Of a DNA stretch of 43,021 nucleotides, positions 40,545 through 43,021 are shown one piece after another. The notes beneath the pieces were generated by a model that was not told where the DNA came from, did not search any database, and saw nothing but the letters and a program-made list of their open reading frames with translations. Both the position numbers and the translations under genes were made by a program. Every line of letters begins with the position of its first letter. The stretch's first letter is position 1. The DNA comes from Candidatus Nanopelagicales bacterium. Lineage in GTDB: Bacteria > Actinomycetota > Actinomycetes > S36-B12. The stretch is taken from contig JALQUH010000281.1 in the NCBI GenBank assembly GCA_023263845.1, positions 1-43,021 on the forward strand, given 5' to 3'.

Positions 40545-43021
40545 TCAAGGGCGAAGGCGCAGGCCTGACGGAGTGCGGGCGAATCCCGCCTCGACGAATG
40601 CGGCAATGACGTCCGGGTCTGCCGAGGCCACCTCAACACCATCCACGCGCTGCAGATTGACCGAGGCGCCACGCAAGGCAGATACCAGCGACCGCGCGGC
40701 GGACGCAGGGTCGACGCAGGGCCAGGTGGTGACGGATCGATGCCCGCGCGCGAGATAGAACACCGGCCCGACGGCCGCTTCGCTCGTTACGCCTCCGAGC
40801 GTGACGAGGGCGCCAGCCGACCGGCTCGGACGTGTCGAGGACTCCGGCCAGGGCAGAGCCGCGCCATAAGGCTGGGCGGGGTCAGCGGCCGCCATCGTGA
40901 TGGGTGAGGCGTCGCGTGCAGAAGCGCACGCCCGTACGGCATCAATGGCCCCCGCCAGCGCGAATTGCGCCGCTCCCTGGCCCTCAATGACGTACGCGCG
41001 GCGGCAACGCCCCGCATCCTCAAGTGCGCGCAGCACGCGGTAAGCGGCGGCGAAGCCACCCGGCACGGATACCGACTGCACAATTTCCCGCGTCACCACG
41101 CCGTACCGGTCGAGAAGCGACTCCGCCTGGGCCAACGCGCGAGCCGCAGGCTCCGGAGAAGCAGTAGGAGCGAGAGTCCAACGACCATCGGCCGGACCGG
41201 TGGAAGACCCGGAGGGGCGCCCGAGGCGGCCTCGACGAGTCGGGACTCGGCCTCGTCGGCGAGATGCTGCGCGCGATGAGCGCGCCCCCATACCGACATG
41301 AGCGCGAACGGGCAGGAAGGTGTCGTTGGTGACGTGCCCCGACCACAGCAGTTCCGTCAGTCGAGCGCGTACGTCGACCTCGGGGATCAGGACTTCGGTA
41401 GAGAGTGCTGCTGCGATATCTCGGGCGAAGAGAGCATGACCATGCAGGGCTTCGAGAATTCGCACATCGAAGGGGTCCTCCACGTCGCCCGGCAAAGGCA
41501 CGAGCAGTGGCGCAAGGTCGGTCGGTGCCAAGCAAAGCCATCCATCGCGACCCGGCAGGGATCCGGCACCCCACCACACGACCTCCCCGGTCGACAGAAG
41601 TTCATCGAGCATGGATGGTGAGTAGTCGCGCACGCGGCCCGACAGGATGACCGACTCCAATTGACTGGCGGGCAGGGGGGCACCGGCTAGTTGCTCGACG
41701 GTGGCGAAGAGCGCGTCGGCGCCGCTCCCACGATCCGTGAGGCTCTGCCACTGCGGTAGGAACGTGGCCAGAGTCGCGGGGGGTACCGGCTCGATCTCAT
41801 GCCGCAGCGCGGCAACCGTTCGCCGGCGGATCTGTCGCAGGACGTCGACCTCGCAGTACTCCGTACCGCGATGGTCCGGTCGGAAGCCGCCCGCGACCAG
41901 CCGGCCTCGCTCGACCAATCCGTTCAACGCCGTCTGGGCAACGGCGACGCCCAGGCCGAACGCTGTCGCGACATCCTCCGTCGTGAAAGGGCCATGCGTG
42001 CGCGCATACCGTGACACGAGATCACCCAGCGGATCGGCGACGATCTCGAGGAAGGCGTCAGGGATGCCAGGTGGCAGAGCAGCGCCCAGCGCATCCCGCA
42101 GGCGTCCCGCGTCCTCGATGGCTGCGAGGTGATCACGTCCGGCGATGCGCACCCAGAGTGCGCGGCGTTGGTCGATTGCCGCTGCGACCAGATCGTCAGG
42201 GATGGTGTGCGCACCGAGAGCATCGGCATCCAACGGTCCGACCAGGCGCAGTAGGTCGACCAAAGCCTCGACGTCCGCGACCTCAAAATCCCATCGACCG
42301 ACCTGGTGCTCGGTTGCGGTGATCGAGTCGGCGTCCAGGATGTCACGCAACTCCGTTGGCCCGAGCAGTTGACTCAGCAGATCGGCGTCAAGAGTGAGAG
42401 CCGCCGCGCGACGTTCGGCCAGCGGGGAGTCACCCTCGTAGAGGAATGCGGCGACGTAGCCGAAGACCAGCGACTGAGCGAACGGTGAGGGTCGATCTGT
42501 CTCGACATCGACGACGCGAATTTTTCCGGCTCGCACCTGCTCGAGCAGCTCTCGCAGTGCTGGCATATCGAAGACGTCCTGCAGGCACTCTCGTACGGCC
42601 TCGAGGACGACGGGGAAGTCCGGATACCGCGCCGCCACCTCCAGCAGGTGTGCCGACTTCTGCCGCTGCTGCCATAGCGGACTTCGACGACCCGGTCGCC
42701 TACGCGGCAGCAGGAGCGACCGTGCCGCACACTCGCGGAACCGTCCGGCGAAGAGTGCCGATCCGCCGATCTGCTGCTCAACGACGACCGTGACCTCTTC
42801 GGGATCAATAACGACAAGATCAACCACCGAGGCCGCTGCCGCATCATCCATCGTCTCGGGCAACCGAAGCACGATGCCGTCGTCGGAGTGCATGACCTGC
42901 GGTGATACGCCGTACTCGGATTCCAATCGCGCAGTGAGCGCCAGCGCCCAGGGCGCGTGCACGCGGGCGCCGTACGGCGTATGGATGGCGATGCGCCAGT
43001 CGCCGAGCTCGTCGCGGAAGC
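40545..43021 (-). CDS. lhr: Lhr-type large ATP-dependent helicase (partial, N-terminus outside window)
   Basis: The frame is open to the right edge and shows about 824 C-terminal residues of a protein usually near 1,500. It reads RDELGDWRIAIHTPYGARVHAPWALAL at the edge, a block typical of the Lhr core, followed by the winged-helix-rich Lhr C-terminal region. The helicase motor with Walker motifs is off-window. Lhr moves 3' to 5' on single-stranded DNA and unwinds RNA:DNA hybrids in repair. In actinobacteria it often stands beside a Nei glycosylase gene; here rrf2 and tauE lie between them. The GTG at 42962 used by the track is internal. Confidence 0.9.
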   Translation of the reverse strand, partial: FRDELGDWRIAIHTPYGARVHAPWALALTARLESEYGVSPQVMHSDDGIVLRLPETMDDAAAASVVDLVVIDPEEVTVVVEQQIGGSALFAGRFRECAARSLLLPRRRPGRRSPLWQQRQKSAHLLEVAARYPDFPVVLEAVRECLQDVFDMPALRELLEQVRAGKIRVVDVETDRPSPFAQSLVFGYVAAFLYEGDSPLAERRAAALTLDADLLSQLLGPTELRDILDADSITATEHQVGRWDFEVADVEALVDLLRLVGPLDADALGAHTIPDDLVAAAIDQRRALWVRIAGRDHLAAIEDAGRLRDALGAALPPGIPDAFLEIVADPLGDLVSRYARTHGPFTTEDVATAFGLGVAVAQTALNGLVERGRLVAGGFRPDHRGTEYCEVDVLRQIRRRTVAALRHEIEPVPPATLATFLPQWQSLTDRGSGADALFATVEQLAGAPLPASQLESVILSGRVRDYSPSMLDELLSTGEVVWWGAGSLPGRDGWLCLAPTDLAPLLVPLPGDVEDPFDVRILEALHGHALFARDIAAALSTEVLIPEVDVRARLTELLWSGHVTNDTFLPVRAHVGMGARSSRAASRRRGRVPTRRGRLGRPSGSSTGPADGRWTLAPTASPEPAARALAQAESLLDRYGVVTREIVQSVSVPGGFAAAYRVLRALEDAGRCRRAYVIEGQGAAQFALAGAIDAVRACASARDASPITMAAADPAQPYGAALPWPESSTRPSRSAGALVTLGGVTSEAAVGPVFYLARGHRSVTTWPCVDPASAARSLVSALRGASVNLQRVDGVEVASADPDVIAAFVEAGFARTPSGLRLRP

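Overview
The window comes from a high-GC Actinomycetota chromosome. The backbone order infB-rbfA-truB ... ribF-rpsO-pnp-M16 peptidase ... dapB-thyX-dapA-rnj-ftsK-rimO-pgsA-cinA-clgR ... nei2 ... lhr is typical of that phylum. ThyX instead of ThyA, RNase J, a ClgR-type regulator, an Lhr-type helicase and many GTG starts agree with this. The genus cannot be fixed from the sequence alone. No tRNA, rRNA, CRISPR array, insertion sequence or prophage gene was seen, and no stretch over 300 bases lacks a gene.

Bases 1-1675 hold the end of infB, then rbfA and truB, the translation/RNA-maturation block. Bases 1672-15881 hold a surface-glycan locus sitting between truB and ribF. It has a leftward arm (UDP-GlcNAc 2-epimerase, a coiled-coil protein of uncertain function, a tandem two-domain glycosyltransferase). 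It has a rightward arm (GT4 glycosyltransferase, UDP-GlcNAc-type 6-dehydrogenase, Wzm/Wzt-like ABC exporter, second GT4). A third, leftward operon encodes three sulfotransferase-like proteins. Read together, the locus looks able to make an amino-sugar/uronate polymer, export it by the ABC route and sulfate it. That sulfated-glycan reading is inference and is the most interesting proposal here.

Bases 15963-20946 return to housekeeping: ribF, rpsO, pnp (with a strong hairpin just before its ribosome-binding site) and an M16 zinc peptidase. Bases 20966-28714 are mixed: a secreted alpha/beta hydrolase, dapB, a glpD-azlC-azlD-membrane-protein operon with overlapping genes, a divergent alkyl-DHAP-synthase-like flavoprotein, and a GNAT enzyme.

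Bases 28811-37975 carry thyX, dapA-rnj, ftsK, rimO-pgsA-cinA and clgR. Several of these genes begin six or seven bases after a TAnnnT box and have no Shine-Dalgarno sequence, which suggests leaderless transcripts. Bases 38055-43021 carry, all leftward, lhr (cut by the window edge), a cysteine-free Rrf2 regulator, a TauE/SafE exporter with a promoter covered by a palindrome, and a Nei/Fpg-type glycosylase whose start overlaps the exporter gene.

Starts were moved from the ORF-track positions wherever a Shine-Dalgarno sequence, a gene overlap or a -10 box pointed to a different codon. Family assignments rest on motifs read by eye; no database search was run.
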